From: Euonymus europaeus
Lineage: Eukaryota; Streptophyta; Magnoliopsida; Celastrales; Celastraceae
Reading direction: 5' to 3'
Length of the DNA: 64,000 bases
NCBI GenBank assembly: GCA_963580455.1
Contig: OY756966.1
Coordinates: 11,428,501-11,492,500, forward strand
The notes below the pieces were generated by a model. That model was not told the origin of the DNA, searched no databases, and worked only from the letters and a program-made list of their open reading frames with translations. Position numbers and translations under genes: made by a program. This document shows positions 48,200-60,789 of this stretch, piece after piece. Every line of letters begins with the position of its first letter. The first letter of the stretch is position 1.

Positions 48200-50904
48200 T
48201 CCATTTAGGAACATGAGTTGGTCTTTTGGCGACGAAAACAATCAACGGAGCCCATAGTCGTAAGATTTGACATAAAATAACAACGAAAAGTGTACGCCGA
48301 CCAAATTTGATGGTTCGGAATTGCTCAATTCTCTCCATGGATGAGCTTGTAACGGTTTTGTCCATTTGGGATCGAAAGTTGCTCTCTTTGACAAGGAAAC
48401 AATATATGAAGCGCATAATACCAGCAGTGAATTTGGACATAAAGCAACAATAAAAAGTGTACACCTATCAACTTTAATGGCTCGGATTGCTCAACTCTCT
48501 CCATGGGGGAGCTTTCTTACGATTCTATCCATTTGGAAATGAAAGTTGGTGTTTTGGCAACGAAATAATCTACAAAGTCCATACTCGTAAAATTTGACGT
48601 TAGGGAACAATAAAAGGGGCACACCGACAACCTTTGATGGTTCGAAATTGATCAACTCTCTCGACAGAGGCGCTTTTAACGGTTTCGTCCAATTAAGAAG
48701 GAAAGTTGTTCTTTTAGCAGCAAAATAATCTACGAAGTGAACGCTAGTAAATTTTGACATAAATCAACAATAAAAAGTGCACACCTATCAAGTTTGATGA
48801 TGGTTCGAAATTGCTCAATCTCTCCATGTTAAGGGTTTTGTCCATTTGAGATAGAAAGTTGGTCTTTCGGCATCAAAACAATCTACGAAGCCTATATTCC
48901 TGAGATTTGACATCGAATCACAATGAAAAGTGTACGCCAACCAACTTCGACGGTTCAGAATAGCTCAACTCTCTCCATGGACGAACTATTAACGGTTTTG
49001 CCTATTCGGAAACGAAAGTTGGCATTTTGGCAACGAAACAATCAATGGAGCCTATAGTCGTAAAATTTGACATAAAATAACAATGAAAAATGTACACCGA
49101 TCGACTTTGATGTTTCGGAATCGCTCAACTCTCTCCATGGAGGGGCTTTTAACGGTTTTCTTCTCCATTTGAGATCGAAAGTTGGTCTTTTCGTCAAAGA
49201 AACGATAAATGAAGCGCATACTAGTAAATTTGGACATAAAGCAACAATAAAAAAGTGTACACCTATCAGCTTTGATGGCTCGGATTGCTCAACTCTGTCC
49301 ATGGAGGAGGAGCTTTTAAAGGTGTCGTCCATTTGAGATCGACAGTTGGTTTTTTTGACAACAAAACAATCTAAGAAGCATAAATTTGCACATAAAGCAA
49401 CAATAAAAAGCGTACACATATCAACTTTGATGTTTCGGAAATGCTCAACTCTCTCTATGGAGAAGCTTTTAACAATTTTGTCCATTTGACATAGAATGTT
49501 GGTCTTTGGGCATCGAAACAATCTATGAGGCCTATAGTCGTAAAATTTGATATAAAATAACAATAAAAAGTGAAAACCTATCAACCTCGATGCTTCGGAA
49601 TTGCTCAACTCTCCTCATGGAGGAGCTCTTAACGGTTTTATCCATTTGATATAGAAAGTTGTTGTTTTGACATCGATATAATCTAGGGAGCTTATACTCG
49701 TAAAATTTGACATAAAAGAACAATAAAAAGTGTACACCGATCCACTTTGATGGTCCAAAATTGCTCAACTCTCTCGATGACGGTGTTTTTAACAGTTTTG
49801 TCCAATTTAGAATGAAATTCGTTCTCTTGACAACAACACAATCTGAGAAGCAATAATACTCGTAAGTTCCACATAAAGCAACGATAAAAAGTGCATACCT
49901 ATCAAATTTGATGGTTCGGAATTGCTCAACTCTCTCTGTGGAGGAGCTTCTTTAAGGTTTTGTCCATTTGGGAACGAAAGTTGGTATTTTGGCAACGAAA
50001 CAATCTACGGAGTCTTTACACGTAAAATTGGACATAAAAGAACAATAAATGGTGTACACCGGCCAACTTTGACGGTTCGAGATTGCTCAACATTCTCGAT
50101 AGAGGTGCTTCGAATGGGCTGTTCTTTTGACAGCCAAACAAACTACGAAGTGAACGCTGGTAAGCTTGGACATAAAGCAACAATAAAAGGTCCACACCTA
50201 TCAACTTTGATAACTGAGAATTGTTCAACTCTCCATATGGAGGAGAATTTAACAGCTTTGTCCATTTGAGATAGAAAGTTGGTGTTTTGGCATCGAAATA
50301 ATCTAGGGAGCTTTATACTCGTAAAATTTGACATAAAAGAACACTAAAAAAGTGTACACCGACAAACTTAGATGGTCCAAAATTGCTCAACTCTCTCGAT
50401 GGAGGTGTTTTTTACAGTTTGGTCCAATTTAGAACGAAATTTGTTCTCTTTTCAACGAAACAATCTACGAAGCGAATACTAGTAAATCTGGACATAAAGC
50501 GACAATAAAAGGTTCACACCTATCAACTTTGATAACTGAGAATTGTTCAACTCTCCCTATGGAGGTGAATTTAACGCCTTTGTCCATTTGAGATAGAAAG
50601 TTGGTGTTTTGGCATCGAAATAATCTAGGGAGCTTTATACTCGGAAAATTTGACATAAAAGAACAATAAAAAAGTGTACACCGACAAACTTTGATGGTGC
50701 AAAATTGCTCAACTCTCTCGATGGAGGTGTTTTTAAAAGTTTGGTCCAATTTAGAACGAAATTTGTTCTCTTTTCAACGAAACAATCTACGAAGCGAATA
50801 CTAGTAAATCTGGACATAAAGCGACAATAAAAAGTGCATACCTATCAACTTTGACGATTCAGAATTACTCAACACTATCCAGGGAGGCGATTTTAACGAT
50901 TTTG
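48200..50904. repeat. 17-monomer block
   Basis: A through N in order, then a D/M hybrid (GCGACAATAAAAGGTTCACACC near 50500), a second N, and D. Equals the 15-mer plus two monomers. Confidence 0.8.
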
Positions 50905-52485
50905 TCCATTTAGGAGCATGAGTTGGTCTTTTGGCAACGAAACAATCAACAGAGCCCATAGTCGTAAAATTTGACATAAAATAACAATGAAAAGTGTACG
51001 CCGACCAACTTTGATGGTTCGGAATTGCTCAATTCTCTCCATGGATGAGCTTGCAACGGTTTTGTCCATTTGGGATCGAAAGTTGCACTTTTTGACAAGG
51101 AAACAATACATGAAGCGCATAATACCAGTAGTGAATTTGGACATAAAGCAAAAATAAAAAGTGCACACCTATCAACTTTAATGGCTCGAATTGCTCAACT
51201 CTCTCCATGGAGGAGCTTTTAAAGGTGTTGTCCATTTGAGATCGATAGTTGGTCTTTTTGACAACGAAACAATCTAAGAAGCATAAATTTACACATAAAG
51301 CAACAATAAAAAGCGTACACATATCAACTTTCATTTTTCGGAAATGCTCAACTCTCTCTATGGAGAAGCTTTTAACAGTTTTGTCCATTTGACATAGAAT
51401 GTTGGTCTTTTGGCATCAAAATAATCTATGAGGCCTATAGTCGTAAAATTTGATATAAAATAACAATAAAAAGTGAAAACCTATCAACCTCGATGCTTCG
51501 GAATTGCTCAACTCTCCTCATGGAGGAGCTCTTAACGGTTTTGTCCATTTGAGATAGAAAGTTGTTGTTTTGGCATCGAAATAATCTAGGGAGCTTATAC
51601 TCGTAAAATTTGACATAAAAAAACAATAAAAAGTGTACACCGATCCACTTTGATGTTCAAAAATTGCTCAACTCTCTCGATGACGGTGTTTTTAAAAGTT
51701 TTGTCCAATTTAGAACGAAATTCGTTCTCTTGACAACGACATAATCTAAGAAGCAATAATACTCGTAAGTTCCACATAAAGCAACGATAAAAAGTGCATA
51801 CCTATCGAATTTGATGGTTCGGAATTGCTCAACTCTCTCCGTGGAGGAGCTTCTTTAAGGTTTTGTCCATTTGGGAACGAAAGTTGGTATTTTCGCAACG
51901 AAACAATCTACGGAGTCTATACTCGTAAAATTGGACATAAAAGAACAATAAATGGTGTACACCGACCAACATTGATGGTTCGAGATTGCACAACATTCTC
52001 GATAGAGGTGCTTCGAACGGGCTATTCTTTTGACAGCCAAACAAACTACGAAGCGAACGCTAGTAAGCTTGGACATAAAGCAACAGTAAAAGGTTCACAC
52101 CTATCAACTTTGATAACTGAGAATTGTTCAACTCTCCCTATGGAGGAGAATTTAACGCCTTTGTCCATTTGAGATAGAAAGTTGGTGTTTTGGCATCGAA
52201 ATAATCTAGGGAGCTTTATACTCGTAAAATTTGACATAAAAGAACAATAAAAAAGTGTACACCGACAAACTTTGATGGTCCAAAATTGCTCAACTCTCTC
52301 GATGGAGGTGTTTTTAACAGTTTGGTCCAATTTAGATCGAAATTTGTTCTCTTTTCAACGAAACAATCTACGAAGCGAATACTAGTAAATCTGGACATAA
52401 AGCGACAATAAAAAGTGCATACCTATCAACTTTGACGATTCGGAATTACTCAACACTATCCATGGAGGCGATTTTAACGGTTTTG
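50905..52485. repeat. 10-monomer block A-B/G-H-I-J-K-L-M-N-D
   Basis: Class B ends as class G (CTCCATGGAGGAGCTTTTAAAG near 51205), which skips C to F. This join is also the boundary between the two copies of the 5084-bp duplication. Confidence 0.8.
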
Positions 52486-53282
52486 TCCATTTAGGAGCAT
52501 GAGTTGGTCTTTTGGCAACGAAACAATCAACGGAGCCCATAGTCGTAAAATGTGACATAAAATAACAATGAAAAGTGTACGCCGACCAACTTTGATGGTT
52601 CGGAATTGCTCAATTCTCTCCACGGATGAGCTTGCAACGGTTTTGTCCATTTGGGATCGAAAGTTGCACTTTTTGACAAGGAAACAATACATGAAGCGCA
52701 TAATACCAGTAGTGAATTTGGACATAAAGCAACAATAAAAAGTGCACACTTATCAACTTTAATGGCTCGAATTGCTCAACTCTCTCCATGGGGAGCTTTC
52801 TTACGATTTTGTCCATTTGGAAATGAAAGTTGGTGTTTTGGCAACGAAACAATCTACAAAGTCCATACTCATAAAATTTGACGTTAAAGAACGATAAAAG
52901 GGGCACACAGACAACCTTTGATGGTTCTTAATTAATCAACTCTCTCGACAGAGGTGCTTTTAACGGTTTCGTTCTAATAAGAAGGAAAGTTGTTCTTTTA
53001 GCAGCAAAATAACCTACGAAGCGAACGCTAGTTAATTTGGAGATAAAGCAACAATAAAAAGTGCACACCTATCAAGTTTGATGATGGTTCGGAATTGCTC
53101 AACAGAGGTGCTTTTAACGGTTTTGTCCAATTCAGAAAAAAAGTTGTTTCAGCAAAAAAGTAATCTACAAAGCGAATACTAGTAAATCTGGACATAAAGC
53201 GACAATAAAAAGTGCATACCTATCAACTTTGACGATTCATAATTACTCAACACTATCCATTGAGGCGATTTTAACGGTTTTG
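52486..53282. repeat. Isolated 797-bp pentamer block
   Basis: Duplicate of 47402-48199 (A-B-C-D2-D''), offset 5084. Confidence 0.85.
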
Positions 53283-54013
53283 TCCATTTAGGAACATGAG
53301 TTGGTCTTTTGGCGACGAAAACAATCAACGGAGCCCATAGTCGTAAGATTTGACATAAAATAACAACGAAAAGTGTACGCCGACCAAATTTGATAGTTCG
53401 GAATTGCTCAATTCTCTCCATGAATGAGCTTGTAACGGTTTTGTCCATTTGGGATCGAAAGTTGCTCTCTTTGACAAGGAAACAATATATGAAGCGCATA
53501 ATACCAGCAGTGAATTTGGACATAAAGCAACAATAAAAAGTGTACACCTATCAACTTTAATGGCTCGGATTGCTCAACTCTCTCCATGGGGGAGCTTTCT
53601 TACGATTCTGTCCATTTGGAAACGAAAGTTGGTGTTTTGGCAACGAAACAATCTACAAAGTCCATACTCGTAAAATTTGACGTTAGGGAACAATAAAAGG
53701 GGCACACCGACAACCTTTGATGGATCTAAATTGATCAACTCTCTCGATAGAGGCGCTTTTAACGGTTTCGTCCAATTAAGAAGGAAAGTTGTTCTTTTGG
53801 CAGTAAAATAATCTACGAAGCGAACGCTAGTAAATTTTGACATAAAGCAACAATAAAAAGTGCACACCTATCAAGTTTGATGATGGTTCGAAATTGCTCA
53901 ATCTCTCCATGTTAAGGGTTTTGTCCATTTGAGATAGAAAGTTGGTCTTTCGGCATCGAAACAATCTACGAAGCCTATATTCCTGAGATTTGACATCAAA
54001 TCACAATGAAAAG

Positions 54014-54018
54014 TGTAC
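54014..54018. other. Target-site duplication (left) of the solo LTR
   Basis: TGTAC before TGACTCGCCC, repeated at 55632-55636 after CCCAATCA. Removing the insertion and one TGTAC restores AAAGTGTACGCCAACC, as in the uninterrupted copy at 48928. Confidence 0.94.
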
Positions 54019-55631
54019 TGACTCGCCCAAAATAGGTAAGTGGATTAACGCTTTCCCAAGTGTAGGTTTGCCAAAGTAATAATAGGAGTGAATCCCAAAT
54101 CGTCTCACAAAGACTTTTGGTTTCGGCTTGGGTCTATGAATTATTAACCTAATTACTTAATTAAATATGGTATTCACAATGTTAAGTGTGGCAAAATTGC
54201 ACTAACCATGGGTTAGATTCGGTTTTCCCTCTTGGGGTGATTGATTGAACTAAACCCTAATATACGAAATGAGAATTAAATACTAAACTACTGCAGAAAA
54301 TCAAAATGGAAATAAGCATAACATAATAAAATGTAAAACATGACATAAAATGTTCAAGCACAAACTAAATCGGAATGGAAATATTCAAGTAGATTAAACT
54401 AGAACTATGAATCCAAATGTGATAATAAAATGAAATAACAATAAGGAAGAGGAGTTTAGAGATCAAATCCAATGTCGAATGTTGAGGTGAATCGGCCTTC
54501 CAATCTACAAATAGAAGTTTAGGGTAATCCAACTTGGGCTCTTCTCAAGCTCTACAAGGAGGAAGAAATTCTTCTTCTAGTTGGTTGGGTCTCCAAGACT
54601 CCTAGCAATCTTCAATAGACTTATTTTCGAACCCCAAGCAAGAATCAAAGATGAAGAACAAGGTAAGAGAACAAAAACCTTAGAGAATAATGTATTTTCG
54701 GCCAAAAGGAGTGTCCCCCAAAGAATGGGGTCTCAAGACCCATAAAACCCTCATACCTCTGTTAAAAGACCATCCTAACCTATTACAAATAAGTCCCATT
54801 GGTCAAATAAAGTAATTAGACAAGTTTGCCCTTCAAGAATTGAGTAAAAATCATAAAACCCGAAATTACTGAACTGTTCGAGGCAGCATCTTGTTTTAAT
54901 TTCACAGACTTCAATTCTCAATGGATTTATGCGTATGAGAACTCGTTGGAAAGAGCTGGATGTCTACTTCAACTTTGTAGAAAAACGTTTCTTCCATTTC
55001 GATCATTTACACCTTCAAAAGTTGACCCGAAAATTTTTGCGCAGTGCCGTCCGGACAGATATGCTTGAAAATAGCACTGTCCGGCTTTCTTCTTCAACCG
55101 TCCGGATGGTGAACAGTACCGTCCGGACGGATATGCTTGAAAATCAATCTGTCCAGCTTTCTTCTTGAACCGTCCGGACGGTTTCTGATAAGTGTCCGGA
55201 CGGTTGACAGCAAAATGCAATTTTTCAGCTCCTTTGTGTCTTTTCTTCCATATTCAACCCCGATCAATCCGGAGCCTACAAAACCCATTCAAACAAGTCA
55301 TAAATGACTGAAACATACTTAAACAAGTGTCAAAACCATTTTTAGGTTGATAGAACAAAATTCGGCATATTAAAACTCAAATGCTTAAGAGATAGCATTT
55401 CCACAACTTCTAACCATTATGCCCAAAACTTGGATTTCCTATCTCTAAGCTACCAAACCAACTTGAACCACTAGAAAACACTTAAAATGACTATGTCAAA
55501 GTGTTGAATTAAGCATTGGCTCATTAACATGGATTTCGGCAACTCAAACCTAAAATGTGGTTTTTAAGCATTGAAACTCAACCTTTTGCTTTCAAAACTC
55601 CACAAAAATATGCAAAATATCATCCCAATCA
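54019..55631. mobile_element. Probable solo LTR (1613 bp)
   Basis: Starts TG (TGACTCGCCC), ends CA (CCCAATCA), and is flanked by a perfect 5-bp TSD. It has no internal LTR pair, PBS, PPT or coding domain, so a solo LTR left by LTR-LTR recombination is the best reading. Its length, and a stretch that reads on the minus strand as TTGGGATTCACTCC after GTTTAGTTCAATC, are reminiscent of gypsy LTRs read leftward. I cannot assign a family or orientation with confidence. It could instead be a short non-autonomous element with unrecognised ends. No gene inside is credible. Confidence 0.8.
55040..55205. repeat. 71-bp duplication with CCGTCCGGACGG palindromes inside the solo LTR
   Basis: CAGTGCCGTCCGGACAGATA at 55042 and CAGTACCGTCCGGACGGATA at 55113 start two similar 71-bp units, each with GATATGCTTGAAAAT and CTTTCTTCTT. 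The 12-bp perfect palindrome CCGTCCGGACGG is at 55119-55130 and 55171-55182. Near-matches are at about 55047, 55098 and 55194. This GC-rich patch contrasts with the AT-rich surroundings. Confidence 0.88.
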
Positions 55632-57283
55632 TGTACGCCAACCAACTTCGACGGTTCAGAATAGCTCAACTCTCTCCACGGATGAACTATTAACGGTTTT
55701 GCCCATTCGGGAACTAATGTTGGTATTTTGGCAACGAAACAATCAATGGAGCCTATAGTCGTAAAATTTGACATAAAATAACAATGAAAAATGTACACCG
55801 ACCGACTTTGATGTTTCGGAATCGCTCAACTCTCTCCATGGAGGGGCTTTTAACGGTTTTCTTCTCCATTTGAGATCGAAAGTTGGTATTTTCGGCAAAG
55901 GAACGATAAATGAAGCGCATACTAGTAAATTTAGACATAAAGCAACAATAAAAAAGTGTACACCTATCAGCTTTGATGGCTCGGATTGCTCAACTCTGTC
56001 CATGGAGGAGGAGCTTTTAAAGGTGTTGTCCATTTGAGATCGACAGTTGGTTTTTTTGACAACGAAACAATCTAAGAAGCATAAATTTACACATAAAGCA
56101 ACAATAAAAAGCGTACACATATCAACTTTGATGTTTCGGAAATGCTCAACTCTCTCTATGGAGAAGCTTTTAACAGTTTTGTCCATTTGACATAGAATGT
56201 TGGTCTTTTGGCATCGAAACAATCTATGAAGCCTATAGTCGTAAAATGTGATATAAAATAACAATAAAAAGTGAAAACCTATCAACCTCGATGCTTCGGA
56301 ATTGCTCAACTCTCCTCATGGAGGAGCTCTTAACGGTTTTGTCCATTTGAGATAGAAAGTTGTTGTTTTGGCATCGAAATAATCTAGGGAGCTTATACTC
56401 ATAAAATTTGACATAAAAGAACAATAAAAAGTATACACCGATCCACTTTGATGGTCCAAAATTGCTCAACTCTCTCGATGACGGTGTTTTTAACAGTTTT
56501 GTCCAATTACGAACGAAATTCGTTCTCTTAACAACAACACAATCTGAGAAGCAATAATACTCATAAGTTTCACATAAAGCAACGATAAAAAGTGCATACC
56601 TATCAAATTTGATGGTTCGGAATTGCTCAACTCTCTCCGTGGAGGAGCTTCTTTAAGGTTTTGTCCATTTGGGAACGAAAGTTGGTATTTTGGCAACGAA
56701 ACAATCTACGGAGTCTATACTCGTAAAATTGGACATAAAAGAACAATAAATGGTGTACACCGACCAACTTTGATGGTTCGAGATTGCTCAACATTCTCGA
56801 TAGAGGTGCTTCGAACGGGCTGTTCTTTTGACAGCCAAACAAACTACGAAGCGAACACTCGTAAGCTTGGACATAAAGCAACAATAAAAGGTTCACACCT
56901 ATCAACTTTGATAACTGAGAATTGTTCAACTCTCCCTATGGAGGAGAATTTAACGGCTTTGTCCATTTGAGATAGAAAGTTGGTGTTTTGGCATCGAAAT
57001 AATGTAGGGAGCTTTATACTCGTAAAATTTGACATAAAAGAACACTAAACAAGTGTACACCGACAAACTTTGATGGTCCAAAATTGCTCAACTCTCTCGA
57101 TGGAGGTGTTTTTAACAGTTTGGTCCAATTTAGAACGAAATTTGTTCTCTTTTCAACGAAACAATCTACGAAGCGAATACTAGTAAATCTGGACATAAAG
57201 CGACAATAAAACGTGCATACCTATCAACTTTGACGATTCGGAATTACTCAACACTATCCATGGAGGCGATTTTAACGTTTTTG

Positions 57284-60200
57284 TCCATTTAGGAGCATGA
57301 GTTGGTCTTTTGGCAACAAAACAATCAACGGAGCCCATAGTCGTAAAATTTGACATAAAATAACAATGAAAAGTGTACGCCGACCAACTTTGATGGTTCG
57401 GAGTTGCTCAATTCTCTCCATGGATGAGCTTGCAACGGTTTTGTCCATTTGGGATCGAAAGTTGCACTTTTTGACAAGGAAACAATACATGAAGCGCATA
57501 ATACCAGTATTGAATTTGGACATAAAGCAACAATAAAAAGTGTACACCTATCAACTTTAATGGCTTGAATTGCTCAACTCTCTCCATGGGCGAGCTTTCT
57601 TACGATTTTGTCCATTTGGAAATGAAAGTTGGTGTTTTGGCAACGAAACAATCTACAAAGTCCATACTCATAAAATTTGACGTTAAGGAACGATAAAAGG
57701 GGCACACCGACAACCTTTGATGGTTCGAAATTCATCAACTCTCTCGACAGCGGTGTTTTTAACGGTTTCGTCCTAATAAGAAGGAAAGTTGTTCTTTTAG
57801 CAGCAAAATAACCTACGAAGCGAACGCTAGTTAATTTGGACATAAAGTAACAATAAAAAGTGCACACCTATCAAGTTTGATGATGGTTCGAAATTGCTCA
57901 ATCTCTCCATGTTAAGGGTTTTGTCCATTTGAGATAGAAAGTTGGTCTTTCGGCATCGAAACAATCTACGAAGCCAATATTCCTGAGATTTGACATCAAA
58001 TCACAATGAAAAATGTACGCCAACCAACTTCGACGGTTCGGAATAGCTCAACTCTCTCCATGGACGAACTATTAACGGTTTTGCCCATTCGGGAACGAAA
58101 GTTGGTATTTTGGCAACGAAACAATCAATGGAGCCTATAGTCGTAAAATTTGACATAAAATAACAATGAAAAATGTACACCGACCGACTTTGATGTTTCG
58201 GAATCGCTCAAATCTCTCCATGGAGAGGCTTTTAACGGTTTTCTTCTCCATTTGAGATCGAAAGTTGGACTATTCGGCAAAGAAATGATAAATGAAGCGC
58301 ATACTAGTAAATTTGGACATAAAGCAACAATAAAAAAGTGTACACCTATTAGCTTTGATGGCTCGGATTGCTCAACTTTGTCCATGGAGGAGGAGCTTTT
58401 AAAGGTGTTGTCCATTTGAGATCGACAGTTGGTTTTTTTGAGAACAAAACAATCTAAGAAGCATAAATTTACACATAAAGCAACAATAAAAAGTGTACAC
58501 ATATCAACTTTGATGTTTCGGAAATGCTCAACTCTCTCTATGGAGAAGCTTTTAACAGTTTTGTCCATTTGACATAGAATGTTGGTCTTTTGGCATCGAA
58601 ACAATCTATGAGGCCTATAGTCGTAAAATTTGATATAAAATAACAATAAAAAGTGAAAACCTATCAACCTCGATGCTTCGGAATTGCTCAACTCTCCTCA
58701 TGGAGGAGCTCTTAACGGTTTTGTCCATTTGAGATAGAAAGTTGTTGTTTTGGCATCGAAATAATCTAGGGAGCTTATACTCGTAAAATTTGACATAAAA
58801 GAACAATAATAAGTGTACACCGATCCACTTTGATGGTCCAAAATTACTCAACTCTCTCGATGACGGTGTTTTTAATAGTTTTGTCCAATTTAGAACGAAA
58901 TTCGTTCTCTTGACAACAACACAATCTGAGAAGCAATAATACTCGTAAGTTTCACATAAAGCAACGATAAAAAGTGCATACCTATCAAATTTGATGGTTC
59001 GGAATTGCTCAACTCTCTCCGTGGAGGAGCTTCTTAAAGGTTTTGTCCATTTGGGAACGAAAGTTGGTATTTTGGAAACGAAACAATCTACGGAGTCTAT
59101 ACACGTAAAATTGGACATAAAAGAACAATAAATGGTGTACACCGACCAACTTTGACGGTTCGAGATTGCTCAACATTCTCGATAGAGGTGCTTCGAACGG
59201 GTTGTTCTTTTGACAGCCAAACAAACTACGAAGCGAACGCTGGGAAGCTTGGACATAAAGCAACAATAAAAGGTTCACACCTATCAACTTTGATAACTGA
59301 GAATTGTTCAACTCTCCCTATGGAGGAGAATTTAACAGTTTTGTCCATTTGAGATAGAAAGTTGGTGTTTTGGCATCGAAATAATCTAGGGAGCTTTATA
59401 CTCGTAAAATTTGACATAAAAGAACACTAAAAAAGTGTACACCGACAAACTTTGATGGTCCAAAATTGCTCAACTCTCTCGATGGAGGTGTTTTTAACAG
59501 TTTGGTCCAATTTAGAACGAAATTTGTTCTCTTTTCAACGAAACAATCTACGAAGCGAATACTAGTAAATCTGGACATAAAGCGACAATAAAAGGTTCAC
59601 ACCTATCAACTTTGATAACTGAGAATTGTTCAACTCTCCCTATGGAGGAGAATTTAACGGCTTTGTCCATTTGAGATAGAAAGTTGGTGTTTTGGCATCG
59701 AAATAATCTAGGGAGCTTTATACTCGTAAAATTTGACATAAAAGAATAATAAAAAAGTGTACGCCGACCAACTTTGATGGTTCGGAATTGCTCAATTCTC
59801 TCTATGGAGAAGCTTTTAACAGTTTTGTCCACTTGACATAGAATGTTGGTCTTTTGGCATCGAAACAATCTATGAGGCCTATAGTCGTAAAATTTGATAT
59901 AAAATAACAATAAAAAGTGAAAACATATCAACCTCGATGCTTCGGAATTGCTCAACTCTCCTCATGGAGGAGCTCTTAACGGTTTTGTCCATTTGAGATA
60001 GAAAGTTGTTGTTTTGGCATCGAAATAATCTAGGGAGCTTATACTCGTAAAATTTGACATAAAAGAATAATAAAAAAGTGTACGCCGACCAACTTTGATG
60101 GTTCGGAATTGCTCAATTCTCTCCATGGAAGAGCTTGCAACGGTTTTGTCCATTTGGGATCGAAAGTTGCTCTTTTTGACAAGGAAACAATACATGAAGC

Positions 60201-60789
60201 GCATAATACCAGTAGTGAATTTGGACATAAAGCAACAATAAAAAGTGCACACCTATCAACTTTAATGGCTCGGATTGCTCAACTCTCTCCATGGGGGAGC
60301 TTTCTTACGATTTTGTCCATTTGGAAACGAAAGTTGGTGTTTTGGCAACGAAACAATCTACAAAGTCCATACTCGTAAAATTTGACGTTAAAGAACGATA
60401 AAAGGGGCACACCGACAACCTTTGATGGTTCGAAATTGATCAACTCTCTCGACAGAGGTGCTTTTAATGGTTTCGTCCAATTAAGAAGGAAAGTTGTTCT
60501 TTTAGCTGCAAAATAATCTACTAAGCGAACGCTAGTAAATTTGGACATAAAGCAAAAATAAAAAGTGCACACCTATCAAGTTTGATGATGGTTCGGAATT
60601 GCTCAACAGAGGTGGTTTTAACGGTTTTGTCCAATTAAGAAAAAAAGTTGTTGTTTTAGTAAAAAAATAATCTACGAAGCGAATACTAGTAAATCTGGAC
60701 ATAAAGCGACAATAAAAAGTGCATACCAATCAACTTTGACGATTTGAAATTACTCAACACTATCCATTGAGGCGATTTTAACGGTTTTG
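57284..60789. repeat. 22-monomer block
   Basis: 3506 bp. A through N, a D/M hybrid and second N (as at 50500), then an N/A-like hybrid returning to I and J (59824-60060), a J/A hybrid, then B-C-D2-D'. The piece at 58125-59578 repeats 55743-57196 at an offset of 2382 bp. It appears to combine several unequal exchanges. Confidence 0.75.

Larger units (their letters stand above)
46131..51213. repeat. 5084-bp segmental tandem duplication, copy 1
   Basis: GCTTTTAAAGGTGTTG followed by GATCGATAGTTGGTC occurs at 46131 and again at 51215. Between these points the sequence repeats at an offset of 5083-5084 bp (for example 46741/51825, 47390/52474, 48491/53574). Copy 1 contains two extra monomers (about 322 bp, near 50465-50786) that copy 2 lacks. 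Confidence 0.88.
29773..54018. repeat. Satellite array, middle domain
   Basis: About 24.2 kb of the same 160-bp satellite, starting with the other half of the class-C monomer that the Tat element split (TCCATACTCGTAAAA). It is continuous to the solo LTR, with no unrelated sequence inside. Monomers keep a fixed phase throughout. Blocks from one class-A start to the next are annotated separately. The first partial monomer and one D2/D recombinant (about 29886-30042) precede the first full block. Confidence 0.97.
53283..57283. repeat. 15-monomer HOR containing the solo LTR
   Basis: 4001 bp, or 2383 bp after subtracting the 1613-bp insertion and its 5-bp TSD, i.e. a standard 15-mer. The insertion lies in its class-E monomer. 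Confidence 0.85.
51214..57590. repeat. 5084-bp segmental tandem duplication, copy 2, interrupted by the solo LTR
   Basis: After 54018 the offset to copy 1 changes from 5083 to 6701, exactly the 1613-bp insertion plus a 5-bp TSD. The solo LTR is therefore absent from copy 1. The offset drops to 6379 after about 57270 because two monomers are missing relative to copy 1. The right edge is approximate. Confidence 0.85.

Noticed and set aside
54240..54270. Telomere-like repeats (AAACCCTAA) in the solo LTR and copia LTR
   Set aside because: Only single copies are present, with no tandem run, so this is chance.
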